Of a stretch of DNA of 64,000 nt, positions 10,281 to 19,999 are shown piece after piece; the stretch's first letter is position 1, and each line of letters opens with the position of its first letter. The notes below the pieces were generated by a model. It searched no databases. It had not been told where the DNA came from and saw only the letters and a list, made by a program, of their open reading frames with translations. The DNA lies in NCBI GenBank assembly GCA_029964075.1, contig CM057135.1, forward strand, positions 3,519,001-3,583,000, written 5' to 3'. The DNA is from Patiria pectinifera. Lineage: Eukaryota > Echinodermata > Asteroidea > Valvatida > Asterinidae. The position numbers and the translations under genes are program-made.

Positions 10281-10941
10281 TTATTTACCGAGAATTCGAA
10301 CTTGTACGTTTTTCGATAAGAGATTTTTTCCTTTTGTCAGCTGTTCGTCTACCCGTTTTTTAACTTCTTTTTCAAAGTCTGAATCGTTTTTAATTTTTTG
10401 AAGCTTTGTGCTGGTCTTTGTTCTAATTTTTTGCTTAAGCTCGTTACATTTTGCGAGCTCTCTCGTAATCAATAAAAACTCTTCGTGCGATATATCTCCG
10501 TCGTTGATGGCTTGAGACACGTATTCTTCAATCGTGTTAAGTTTGGAGTCCGCTAATATTTTAATCTGGTCGTGCTTTTTTCAGATTGGCGGATAATCGC
10601 TTAGACGCGATTCTAAGCAGAATGTCAACACCAAAAGCGCCTATAAACGTTCCTTCTAGCACCAATCCAACGGAGGCTGATATAACACCCAAGAGAGCGG
10701 GAATACTGACAGCCCCCGCTATAGCCCCCAATCCTTGTAATCTTAGCTCTACGTAGTTAATCGTGTCGATCATTCTCTTTATTTTTTGATAAGTGCGCTC
10801 TCGGTGGTCTCTCTCTTTTAAGATTATAGATCGAATCTCTTCAATCTTTATAAGTCTGTACACTTTTGTTTCTTCGTTACTCTTTAATCGGAGTACATCT
10901 CCAGAAATATCGGGGTATAACACCTTACTATCTATACTCAT
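10281..10941 (-). pseudogene. Conserved Polinton hydrophobic/coiled-coil protein
   Basis: Starts at MSIDSKVLYPDISGDVLRLK. A hydrophobic Gly/Ala-rich stretch at residues 65-105 (LQGLGAIAGAVSIPALLGV) could span a membrane. The C-terminal part has SKLNTIEEYVSQAINDGDIS and a Lys-rich helix. One extra T in a T-run near 10,575 shifts the frame between the halves; the copy at 43.4-43.7 kb reads through here. This protein recurs beside Polinton genes in invertebrates, function unknown, perhaps virion- or membrane-associated. Confidence 0.6.
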
Positions 10942-11073
10942 GTTTTTAATATAAAACGATTTTAAAAATTAAAAGATCTCTAACTCTATCATTATACTCA
11001 CCCCCTTGTTGTTGATGATCTGTCCTTTTTCACCTATGATTGAAAATGTCTGTTTATCGATTATACCGTTTTA

Positions 11074-11379
11074 TTATACCGGATTCACGTTGTAAGACCC
11101 CGTATACACCACTTTGGGTACCAGTCTTCCTTTGGGTAAATTAAGTAATCGAGAGACTTCTCTGTTTAAACGCAATTTGAGCTTCACGTCGGTTACCAAA
11201 AACGTCACCTTTTTAGATTCTCTAAATATTCTAAAACTTACCCCAGGTATAGAATTTAAAATGAAATCGAACCAATCGACGTCGTACCACCCCGGTGGTA
11301 TGGTGACCGAACCGGTGACTCCGGCTGGTAACGGCGCTAAATGACTCGAAAAAATACAATCTAAATTATCACCAGACAC
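11074..11379 (-). CDS. Putative Polinton virion-associated protein
   Basis: A 101-residue open frame starting MSGDNLDCIFSSHLAPLPAG, with a VTIPPGWYDVDWFDFI segment and a beta-rich remainder ending in SRLLNLPKG. The pattern VTIPPG-Y followed by strands recalls a structural-protein segment found in invertebrate Polintons. It is much shorter than a typical minor capsid protein. It may be a fragment. It sits in the minus-strand block with other Polinton genes. Confidence 0.35.
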   Translation of the reverse strand: MSGDNLDCIFSSHLAPLPAGVTGSVTIPPGWYDVDWFDFILNSIPGVSFRIFRESKKVTFLVTDVKLKLRLNREVSRLLNLPKGRLVPKVVYTGSYNVNPV

Positions 11380-11399
11380 GATAAGACTTCCCTTTATTG

Positions 11400-11949
11400 T
11401 TACCCTACTTCTCTAACTACTCTCACATTATCTTTGCTTGTTCTACCTTGAATATATTTTACTGCTATAGTTTTACCTTCAGTGATGTGTTGGTGTCTTT
11501 CATATAATATTTTTATTACAAAATTAATCGTATTGAGTTGTAGGACGGTTACTGAGCTTTCTTCTCTTATATTAGCTAAAAACAAATATCTTTTTGTCGT
11601 TTGTGCTTTTTCTTCTCTAAGCAATTCTAAAGCAGATTCTAATCTATCATCTTCATACGCTTCTATAAGATCGTTCATAACACTATTGAAAACATTTTCG
11701 TCGTTAAATAAATAGTCGTCGGGCACAAGTCGCTCGATAAAATCGCTATCAGTTCTAATTTGCTCATCATCTTTCAACATCAGAAGTTTCAGCGGGTCTC
11801 CCGTTTTTTTTGCGTAAACCAATCAAAATCCGTGGCGCTGGAAATATTAAAATATCCGGGGTTACACATCACCCTTTTTGCGCGTACAGATTTTTGACCG
11901 TTTAAATTATCTTCGACGTCTTCTAATTTAAAAGTCTGCTCATTTTGAA
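11400..11949 (-). pseudogene. Unrecognised Polinton ORF with a frameshift
   Basis: The open frame 11,822-11,400 encodes an acidic, helical protein (FIERLVPDDYLFNDENVFN; VTVLQLNTINFVIKILYERH). Upstream, another frame encodes AKRVMCNPGYFNISS and DFDWFTQKK up to an A-run at about 11,808. Joining frames there gives continuous sense, so an indel in the A-run is likely. Not assigned to a family. Confidence 0.45.
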
Positions 11950-12010
11950 ACAAGTGAAACGAATGAATTTATTTTAAAAGTCGTTTTATATTAAAACTGA
12001 AACTAAAATA

Positions 12011-12488
12011 ATGAGTGATTTTGAGTCGTTAAAAGAAGCAGATGTTAGGTATAGCTGATCAGGTAACGAAACAAGTAAATCAAAATGTGGCTAAGGCAAC
12101 CGGGCTAACGCATCAAGCTGCATCCCAGGCAAATTCTTTAAACAGCACTAAACCCAGTGAGTTCGGGGTCATAGTTAATAATAGTAACGGGTTTTTAACC
12201 TTGTTTCCGGACTTAACCTCTGACTATAAATTACCTCACGTTGAGACGGACGAGGGTGTAGATCGTTGGAAATCACACCCCATGTCGTTTTATCAAAATC
12301 AGTTAAATTTTGCGATCTACTGCGCTACTACGGAGTGCTGTGTTGGATTCGATCTTTTAAACGCGAGCAACAAGTACGTTTGGGTCATCTTTTACTTTAA
12401 TTTATATTTTACGGTCAGAAAGATCCTGTACGACTTTGCCGCTCCTTTACCGGAAGATGACGCATTTAACGCTCTAGACAACAGTTAA
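12011..12488 (+). pseudogene. Conserved Polinton protein, N-terminal part
   Basis: An ATG at 12,011 (MSDFESLKEAD) runs into a stop after about 15 codons. The main frame starts at 12,042 and keeps SNGFLTLFPDL, then SFYQNQLNFAIYCATTECCV and a basic aromatic segment ending PLPEDDAFNALDNS. The YQNQLNFA-(x)-CAT block is one I associate with a large uncharacterised protein encoded in many invertebrate Polintons. Here only about 150 residues remain. Opposite in orientation to its neighbours. Confidence 0.5.
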
Positions 12489-12633
12489 AATCACAGAGCA
12501 TTTACCAATACCTGTTTGTTATTTGGCATGGATTAAAAATAAGTCTTTTAAACAGACGAGATTTTATTTAATAAACCTATTTAAATTACGACGTTTTGAT
12601 TATACTGCCCGGTTGTATACCCTGGATCACCAA

Positions 12634-12822
12634 TTAATTTTGCGTGGCCAGAGCTCCACTTATAAGACCCGTCAATTTACCCGCATCTTCTACGCTTAGT
12701 TTATTTAAATCCGGCGCTTTCAGTAGTTTATTTCCTACCATGGCGTATCCCATCGAAACACCCGATATGACGGCTCCGTGATAAGTCGTATTCGCTATTC
12801 CGCTGGTGTCAAAGTTACTCAT
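12634..12822 (-). CDS. Small hydrophobic Polinton protein
   Basis: A 62-residue frame, MSNFDTSGIANTTYHGAVIS..., with a Gly/Ala-rich hydrophobic segment and a conserved-looking LSVEDAGKLTGLISG near the end. Small proteins of this pattern accompany capsid genes in Polintons and related viruses. Probably membrane- or capsid-associated; function unknown. Confidence 0.5.
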   Translation of the reverse strand: MSNFDTSGIANTTYHGAVISGVSMGYAMVGNKLLKAPDLNKLSVEDAGKLTGLISGALATQN

Positions 12823-12854
12823 CGTTTTTAATATAACAATTTTTAAATTGCTGT

Positions 12855-13070
12855 TTATTCCATGTCTAGCGTTTTGGGGGCGCTGGGTGTAGTGGGTTGC
12901 GTTACTACTGGCACTTGCTGAACTACCGGCGCAGTTGCCTTACTTTTTAGTACCAGCAACCCCACTCCTATTATCGACGCTACAGCTCCCCACATCGCCC
13001 AAGAGCTGTAGTCCGGCGAGCTCGTAGCGTCGTCTGATGTTACATCCATTTTTGATAATTTTAATTTCAT
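12855..13070 (-). CDS. Single-span membrane protein, Polinton
   Basis: A 71-residue frame with one predicted membrane helix (WAMWGAVASIIGVGLLVL, about residues 25-43) followed by a Pro/Val/Thr-rich tail. The start overlaps the upstream gene's stop in an ATGA arrangement (13,067-13,070), suggesting one transcription unit. Confidence 0.5.
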   Translation of the reverse strand: MKLKLSKMDVTSDDATSSPDYSSWAMWGAVASIIGVGLLVLKSKATAPVVQQVPVVTQPTTPSAPKTLDME

Positions 13071-13405
13071 CTGTCTATTGTGTCTTGGTCTTGGTCACTC
13101 TCGTTACCGTCGGTGATGACGCTGTTTTTACTGGTTGGGGTGTCTTTGCTGCAGGCGTTGCTGTCGCTGCTTTCTGATCTTCCATTTATTATATAAGGTT
13201 TGTTAAATTTCAAATGTTTCGTTGTGATAATCGTAGCTATTACGGGTGATATAAAAGTTCCGTGCTTGTAACAAACGTCACTCAACATACCAGCGATACT
13301 CGCGCTTATAATAGGATCAGAACTCAAGCCGTTGGCGAGTTCTTCTTCAGAATCTAAAGGGACGTTAAATCCTAAAACTTGTACGGATGTAACAACGGAT
13401 AACAC
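13067..13405 (-). CDS. Unrecognised Polinton ORF
   Basis: A 112-residue frame starting MLSVVTSVQVLGFNVPLDSE. The N-terminal half is mixed hydrophobic; the C-terminal third is Ser/Asp-rich (SESSDSNACSKDTPTSKNS). No family recognised. It overlaps the next gene by four bases. Confidence 0.4.
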   Translation of the reverse strand: MLSVVTSVQVLGFNVPLDSEEELANGLSSDPIISASIAGMLSDVCYKHGTFISPVIATIITTKHLKFNKPYIINGRSESSDSNACSKDTPTSKNSVITDGNESDQDQDTIDR

Positions 13406-13659
13406 TCGTGAAAATAGACTTATTAGAAAGTTTATTTACCAACAGTTTGAACAATTTCATTTCCAAATTTAGTTTCGTGGAGCTGGATGTGCTTTATGCA
13501 AGTTTTAGGTCCTCCGTCTAATTAGAAAGGAGTTTAATTTTAATGTCGCTGAAGCAACAACGTTGTAGATGCGGAGATACTCATAGGTGTAAAACGATAG
13601 ATTACTCGATATGATTATAATAGCCAGTAATTGTAAGTACTCGAACATTGCTATCATTT

Positions 13660-13815
13660 ACTAACAGCAAAATGTATTTTGTTGACGTTTGTTGAATAGA
13701 TTGCTGATTTTTGTTGATTAGGACAATGTATTTTGATGACGTTTATTAAATAGGTTGCTGATTCGTGTTGATTAGCCAAATGTATTTTGTTGACATTTAT
13801 TCAATAGGTTGCTAC
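13660..13815. repeat. About 60-bp tandem repeat, three copies
   Basis: Three diverged units each with AATGTATTTTGTTGACGTTT, AATAGGTTGCTGAT and TGTTGATTA, between the small ORFs and the ATPase remnant. Confidence 0.75.
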
Positions 13816-13833
13816 TCACCTAGCTATATTTAC

Positions 13834-14317
13834 CTACTCAAGTAGCTCGTAATTAACTGGAGGTTCAGTCATTACGACCAATTTACTATATTTCACATCT
13901 CTCAAACGTCGTTTTATATGATCTCGTTCTTCAATGGGTACTACGTCGTTTTTGTCTAACGTTTGATCAAAAGATGTTTTATCCTTGCAGTAAAATAATG
14001 CCAACCAAGCCGTATTTTCTCTATAATCGTCTACGATAAAAAAAAAAAAAGCTTAGCAACACCCTCGAATGCTTTCCTGTAAAAATCGATCGCTTCGTTG
14101 AGCGTCATCTTGTACAATTCCGGATCGCAGAGATATACCTCGGGATCTGATTGAATCCACTATTTTTCGATGTATGTTTTGTTTTTAACTATGGTAGGGC
14201 AAATGATGACTTTCGCTTCAAATGTGTTTTACAGTCTGACTTTAACGGATCCAAAATCCATTTGGTTTTATCCGAATTTGTTTTGCCAACGATTAAAGCG
14301 CAATGCAGCTGTGTCAT
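13834..14317 (-). pseudogene. FtsK/HerA-type packaging ATPase of the Polinton
   Basis: Starts MTQLHCALIVGKTNSDKT, a Walker A motif in which the usual GK(T/S) glycine has become Asp (NSDKT). After a frameshift, sense continues through SDPEVYLCDPELYKMT to a Walker B-like FIVDD at a T/A-run near 14,045. It then jumps to the C-terminal segment (YRENTAWLALFYCKDKTS, VKYSKLVVM), ending at a TAG at 13,834. The sensor region between Walker B and the C-terminus is deleted. The family packages Polinton or virus genomes into capsids. No open frame covers it; it was read by translating across breaks. Confidence 0.65.
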
Positions 14318-14329
14318 TTTAACTTTAAC

Positions 14330-15375
14330 AGATTTAAAATTCCCGTCTTCCAAGTTCAATTGAGCATCCATGATTAAAAATACGTACATCGTGAGGTCAC
14401 CCTGGCTTTCGGCTTCTCTGATAAATTGAATGTTGATGCCTCCTCCGTCTCCAAGTTTCCTACCAGATCCGTGAGCGGAATTGTCGTCGTTACTTCTAAA
14501 ATCGAGCCAAGAACTTGCTAATTTCGGTCCAGTGTTGATACTGAAACATGCCTTGACTGCAGAGTTGATTGGGTTTACCTTCTACGGTCACCGATGTTTC
14601 GGTGATTTTTGGATTGTAAAATCGCTTTGGATATTTGACCGCGGGATCTTTAAACAAAAACAAAATACCCTTGGGACTCCTGATGGGTTGATTGACGGTG
14701 ACGTTCCAAAGCGTGTCCGATTTGTTGACGGATCTTACTTCTAGCGAGTGGATTTTATCAAACAGGTATTGCATCTCACCTAGCTTTCATCTGACGGTGA
14801 TAGCTAGGTTTCAGTTGGTCACCACTTCGTATTCGAGAGTCAAGTCTGAGATACTGTACATCGCCGACGTATCTGTACTGTTGACTACTTTTTCATGATC
14901 GTTAAACTTTATCTCGTACGTGAGAGGTTGTTGTAAACCGCTGGGGTAAAAAGGGTGATGCGAAGTCAGTATGTCAATGTCCAGCCATATACAATATCTG
15001 TTACCATAGGCATCCGCGATAGCTTTATCTTTACCGTTGTTAGCGCCTGCGTTAGCATCTTGAGCCGCCGTGATTACTCACGATTTCGTTACCTTGAAGT
15101 CTGACGCTGATTTCGCTGACTAAATTTCTGGCCAAATTACCAAAAATGGTTCTGTTGTCGTCGCTTCCACCTTTGAGTTCTAAAGAGAAAGCTAGTTTAC
15201 AAGTGCCGGGTACGATAACATCGTCTACACCCAATTGAGGAAACTTGACCCTCAGCATTTGCCCCGCCGATATACTACTAGGATTGTGGGTGATGACCAC
15301 CTCTTTTCTCTCACCCTTGATAGATCTGGGTATTTTTAATAGCCTGCTGGGATTGAGCTTTTTTTCCATACGCAT
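14330..15375 (-). pseudogene. Double-jelly-roll major capsid protein of the Polinton
   Basis: The start (MRMEKKLNPSRLLKIPRS) leads into VKFPQLGVDDVIVPGTCKL and NLARNLVSEISVRLQGNEIV, the conserved N-terminal jelly roll. A frameshift at about 15,060 follows. Sense continues with LTYEIKFNDHEKVV and DLTLEYEVVTN, then two stops near 14,790. The second jelly roll has VNQPIRSPKGILFLF, FYNPKI, SVTVEGKPNQL and the terminal MDAQLNLEDGNF. This is the major capsid protein that makes Polintons virus-like. Its C-terminus runs in frame, without a stop, into the ATPase start. Confidence 0.75.
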
Positions 15376-15404
15376 TCATTTTATTTATAAAGAGTTTTAA
15401 ATTT

Positions 15405-15802
15405 AAAGGTATCTGTAAGCCAAAAAGCCCACCAATAGCGTTCTTCCCGCAATAAACGCAGGTTCTCTTTCTATTTGTTGGTCGCTAGGCTCGTAACAAT
15501 CTTCGAGTTTGGGTCGCGTTGCAGTCCTGCGGGTAGTTCGGTACCAATCACTTTGTTGTAGTAACGCAACGCTCGGTCTACGTCGGAAAATGTTTCTTTA
15601 AAGGCATTTTGTTCTCTGCTACGTTCGTTTCGAAAATCTAGATTGTTCGTTCGTTCTCGTTGCCACCGATCTTTGGCGGCCGAGAGTTGTTCTTCCGCTA
15701 AATCTCCTCGTCGACTATTAAATTTGAAAATATAAAGTTTGAACCAGTAAAAGCTAAGGCGTTGACGATCGCGCCTCCTATCATCATAACAACGCAAGCC
15801 AT
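15405..15802 (-). pseudogene. Small conserved Polinton protein with terminal hydrophobic segments
   Basis: An ATG at 15,802 gives a hydrophobic N-terminus (MACVVMMIGGAIVNALAF). A frameshift near 15,715 leads into a charged helix (AAKDRWQRERTNNLDF, then DVDRALRYYNKVIG). A second near 15,480 leads to a hydrophobic C-terminus ending FLAYRYL. This layout matches a small protein encoded next to the capsid gene in many Polintons; role unknown. Confidence 0.5.
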
Positions 15803-15897
15803 ATTATTATCAACGTCTTTTATATTAAATAATATACATATTATTTAATTATATTATATCGACCATATACACGATAAAACCAAAATCGATAAAAAGG

Positions 15898-16410
15898 TAA
15901 TCAGAGATGGGCTTAAAAAACAAGCAATCTGGCAAATTTATCTACCGGGTCCTGCGTATGTACCCAGGCCTACGAGTACTTCGCTAGAGTTTGAAACACC
16001 AAACGATTTTCACCAAATGGATGTGCTATACCTACCCTGGGATAAAGTAAAACGCAAGACTGATAAATACGCTTTGACGGTTGTTGACGTTGCGAGTCGA
16101 TACCACGAAGCAGAACCTTTGGTTTCTGAAACGGCGGATTCCACCAGAGATGCTATCGTCAAGATTTACGCGAGAACTCCTTTGCGTTACCCTAAAACGT
16201 TGAGAGTAGACGCCGGTACCGAATTTAAAGGCGCTTTTAAACAATTGATGACCTCAAAAAAACGTCGAGATTATCGTCGGTGAACCTCGAAACCACAGAT
16301 CGCAGGGTATCGTAGAAAGATTTAATCGAACGCTAGCCGAGAGACTGTTTGGTCATCAGTACGCTCAAGAAGAGAGAGTAGAAACACGTAATGGGTCGAG
16401 CGATTACGAT
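15898..16410 (+). pseudogene. Polinton retrovirus-type integrase, truncated
   Basis: The core reads PRPTSTSLEF, HQMDVLYLPWDK (first catalytic D), YALTVVDVASRYHEAEP and TLRVDAGTEFKGAF (second catalytic D). An indel in an A-run at about 16,251 shifts frame; sense resumes at EIIVGEPRNH, QGIVERFNRTLAERLFG (catalytic E). The N-terminal zinc-binding region and everything after about 16,405 are missing. The enzyme would insert the element and create the 6-bp target duplication. It abuts the polymerase remnant tail to tail. Confidence 0.75.
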
Positions 16411-19144
16411 TAAATCGAGTACATTTTAGGCCTTATGCAAACGACTTCTTTGATTATTATACCTCCAAACTCGTCTGATTTACCAATCACTTTCTTATTG
16501 GTTGGATTGTACAAAGGATGATCCGTCGGATAATTCGAAAGGTCGTATTGTTGCCCGTTTTGCTGCATATCTTTGTATACGTCGTCCGTGTAGACGCTTA
16601 AGAGTAAACTGTCCGTGTCCGTATACGGTAATCTGACTCGGTCTCCATACGTCGCTTTTATTCGATTATAATAAAAATCGTACATCAGCGTCTTTGAGAG
16701 ATCTTAGATACTCACTCCGCAGTAGATTGATTTGTTTAACACGGTTTTAGTTTTGTACATTTCGACAAATGACAGATCGCATTCTTTGAAGATCGATGTC
16801 TGTTTGTAGTTTTGTTTAGACACTATCATTTCGTATCTTTTATGCTCATCCTCTCTGAGTAACTTCGCATCCATTCTATTTCTAACGTCTTCCATTGTTT
16901 TTCCAAAAACGTTATTATTTATGAGTTTAAAAAAATCTTTTTCAAAATTAAAGGTCGCTTGAGTTCTGAGTTGAGTGTTTTTATCGATGTACACCTTCAT
17001 CCAAGGCTTCTGTTTAAACCCTAAGACGCGATGTACTTTTTTTTTTAGTTTTAATCCAAGCTCGATATAAAGCGCGATGTAGTGCGAAACGTACTTGCGT
17101 TTGGGTTTTAGCGTGCCGGTTAATTTGGGTACTTTGCTACTTGGCTCTGTCGACAACAGATTTCGTTGATACTCCGACAGGTCGGTCTCGGGTATAACTG
17201 TGTTTTCCGGTGCTAGCGGGTAATCGTTGTGCCAATCGTGAAGAGCAGCTAGATAATCAAGGTCTACCTCTAAAAAATAGCCCGTTTCTGACGTTTTCTC
17301 GATCGACATGATATACTCGGTTTAAAATTCCTGAGGCTTTAACCACTTGAAACGTTTGTACGGCAAGTACTGACTCATAGCCCAACCGTATAGGTTATTA
17401 GCGTCTAGATACGTCTTAGTAAATGTTTGTCTACGTCTTGCAATAAATCGAGTTCTATCTGAGAGTGTTTTAACAGCGCATCCCACGATAACCCGGGTGC
17501 GGTAAAATAATTAGCCGGATCTAACTTATAATTCTTTTTACACACACGTCTAAAATTCTCAAACACGCCGGCTAGTAATAACGTGTCGGTAGTCACGTAT
17601 AAGTCGTGATATTCGCCCAAGTTTTTTTTACCTTAAACTCTTTCCAAACTCGTCGTAATCTGTCATAGTCTTCTTGTGATATCCCTTCGTCTTTTAGACT
17701 GCTGTAAAACTGTTCGATTGGTGGTAGACTGGTCTCTTCTAATTTATCAAACGAGTCCATATATTCGTAAGGGTAAACTCCTTTTTGTAGTAAAAGGTCT
17801 AAAGTCTCTGAATTTTTAAAATGTTCTCTCAGTAAAGTAAACGACTCTTTTGGACAAGCTTTAACTAAGTTGTCAAGCGATGACGCCAAATGACGTAGAT
17901 TTCCGATAAAAAACGAAATGTACTCTGCTGAGTATGTACCAGTGACGTGCCAGTGATCTCTCACCTTTCTAAATTTGTTAATCTTCTTTTTGCAGTCGAG
18001 ACATTTAGACTCGATAAATTCCTTACTATTTTCGTACTGATATTCTTTTATTTGTTTTGTTGTCTTGGGTTCTTTGGGTTTCTGGCACTGACAGTTGCTC
18101 GAGTAATTGGTATAAATTGGTTTTTCGCAATTCCAACACGCGTTTGTTTTTTTCACGATGTTTTTATCTCGCTTAGTAAATTCCATGGGTATGGGATCGT
18201 GAAATATCCAATTAATATCGCACTGTAATTTTAACATCTTCTTTACAAACTTAGTTGTGGCGTCTTTGCCCTTGTAAGTTTCTCGATACATATTTTCGCC
18301 ATCACATCTAACGACTACCAACGAATAACCGCTTGCTTTGTGAATGTTTGTCTTTTGCGTGTTTTCCTTTATATTGTGCGGAGTTTTTTCTAGTACCGAT
18401 TCAAAGTCTGCGTAAATGACAAATGGTGCGTCCTGTGCAAATGTGTTTTTTAAATTTTAATACGTTGTTCTCGGGAAAAACGACTTTAAACGGAGGCTTG
18501 TCTATTACCTCACAATCTTGTTTGTGTCTGTCTGTCGTTCCGTAGTGTGACAGACATCTTCGACAGAAATATTTCTTGTGTCGATCTGCCGTTGCGGTAT
18601 AGAATGATCTAGAAAATTGTTTTATCCAACAGTTGTGACTTGTATCACCGTCGGAAAACAACAACAGATCGATAGCCTCAACGTTAGGATCTGTGTTTTT
18701 AGATAATGCCAATACATGTATGTTATCTTGTTCAGTATAACCAAAATCGTTGATCGATAGATTATTTTGTCTTTCTACCCTAGACATTTGATCCACTGGT
18801 GTGGGAAAATCTATATTTTCGAATTTCAATCCATCGTTCGTGTTGTATATCGTAGTTCTCTCTTTGTGGATCTGATATTTTGGGTGGTTTTCGATTCGCT
18901 TTTTTACTTTGTCCGAATAGTTACCAAGAGCGGCTCTCAAATACCATCTCAAACATTCGTTGTCTTTGTTTTGTACGTTGATTATCGCCTTTTTATTTTT
19001 TAGATAGTCGGGTAGCTCTATGTAAGAACTACCTCCTGCTTGAGCATAACGGTTTACGTTAATGTAAAACACGAGTATTTTATCGACTACCCAACCTGAT
19101 CCTCGATTTGTATGACTCGTGTGTTTTTCTTTTACTTGATCCAT
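16410..19144 (-). pseudogene. Protein-primed family B DNA polymerase of the Polinton
   Basis: Pieces in order from the N-terminus: GSGWVVDKI and KKAIINVQNKDNECLRWYL (19.1-18.9 kb); CxxC cluster FCRRCLSHYG; exonuclease motif YADFES at about 18,400 after a frameshift; FTAPGLSWDALLKHSQIEL (17.5 kb); motif A YLDANNLYGWAMSQ (17.38 kb); GKTMEDVRNR (16.9 kb); motif C YTDTDS (16.62 kb). About 35 residues before motif A and the region after RPKMYSI are deleted; at least four other breaks exist. The enzyme would replicate the linear element from a terminal protein. Clearly dead. Confidence 0.8.
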
Positions 19145-19378
19145 CGCTTCTTTGAGAATTTGCTTTACCTGACTCCCCTATAACCATATTATTACTGTTA
19201 AAGGTAAATTCATCAGTCACCCGTTCTCCATCAGGTACATTTTTAACGTAATCACTGTAATCGCAATCTGAAGCTTCATGTTAGTGAGTTCTCTAAGTTC
19301 TGATACGACTTTGCTGTCGATCTGCCGCTCGTAAGTGTATCAAAAACAGTTCAACGTCATTATTAAACCGTCTCGGAA
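19145..19378 (-). other. Degenerate upstream part of the polymerase gene
   Basis: Minus-strand frames keep fragments such as NDVELFLIHLRAADRQ and DGERVTDEFTFNSNN, which resemble the region just before the polymerase start. The frames are broken by stops. Confidence 0.4.
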
Positions 19379-19741
19379 TCAGTTCTCAGTTTCGAATGTT
19401 ATTTCTAAACCTTCTCGTACCTCTGAAGTCAGCCTCTTGAACATTTTCGGCAGATTTAAATCTCTTGATCGCTGAGAGTAAATCTTTTTTTTCAAAAATC
19501 GACCATTATAACCCGTCGGTACGTATTCTAGATTTTGTTCGTCTACAATCTGTTTGAGCTCATGTAGTGTCCTTTTCCTCAAGTTTTTTAATTTACTCTC
19601 TTCAGCCCTTAAAGCCTGAATATAGTCTCGACGAGTATAATTTTCTCGTTCATCTATCGCTATATTATTTTGATCAACGTAACTCTTCAATGCAGCTTTA
19701 ACCCACCGCGAATTCCCTTTAGGTTTTGAGTTAGTCTCCAT
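19379..19741 (-). CDS. Basic helical protein upstream of the polymerase, SAP-like segment
   Basis: A 120-residue open frame starting METNSKPKGNSRWVKAALKS. A segment RTLHELKQIVDEQNL...GYNG...LKKKI resembles a SAP-type nucleic-acid-binding helix pair. It is the outermost gene before the right terminal repeat and probably co-transcribed with the polymerase remnant. It may be the polymerase N-terminus or a separate gene. One of few frames here without visible damage. Confidence 0.45.
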   Translation of the reverse strand: METNSKPKGNSRWVKAALKSYVDQNNIAIDERENYTRRDYIQALRAEESKLKNLRKRTLHELKQIVDEQNLEYVPTGYNGRFLKKKIYSQRSRDLNLPKMFKRLTSEVREGLEITFETEN

Positions 19742-19828
19742 TTATAATATAGAGATATTATCTCTTCAAAAATGGACTAGATAAAAAAAAAAATATTGAA
19801 TTTTTTTTTAATAAAACCAAAATGTTAT

Positions 19829-19968
19829 CATTTTTAAGACAGAGAGATATTGGGGGAGAGGAAAGATATTTGGGGGAGAGAAGAGAGATATTGGGAGAGA
19901 GGGAGATATATTGGGAGAGAGGGCGATATATTTGGGGATTTGGAATAGTACCTGCCCATCTCCCTACT
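19829..19968 (-). repeat. Right terminal inverted repeat of the Polinton
   Basis: Inverted match to 7010-7150, including the terminal 40 bp and the GGGAGAGATATTGG block order. Target duplication follows immediately. Confidence 0.85.
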
Positions 19969-19999
19969 GCTGGGGAACTACAAACAAATTGAAGAAATT

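Larger units (their letters stand above)
8611..10606. repeat. Tandem duplication of about 986 bp inside the Polinton
   Basis: The segment 8611-9596 is repeated at 9597-about 10,606 with few differences. Each unit carries the small plus-strand gene and the 3' part of the minus-strand hydrophobic-protein gene. The junction cuts the second gene at GCGATTCT/GACAGG, so the left copy lacks its 5' half. Confidence 0.85.
7010..19968. mobile_element. Polinton/Maverick element, about 13 kb, decayed
   Basis: The left end reads AGTAGGGAGATGG and the right end CCATCTCCCTACT; the termini are inverted repeats beginning AG and ending CT, as in Polintons. Flanks share TGCTGG (7004-7009) and TGCTGG (19968-19973, overlapping the last T), a 5- or 6-bp target duplication; Polintons make 6 bp. 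Inside are remnants of protein-primed DNA polymerase B, retrovirus-type integrase, double-jelly-roll capsid, packaging ATPase and small conserved Polinton ORFs. At 13 kb it is shorter than the usual 15-20 kb, and an adenain-type protease was not found. Nearly every gene has frameshifts, stops or deletions, so it is inactive. Confidence 0.9.
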
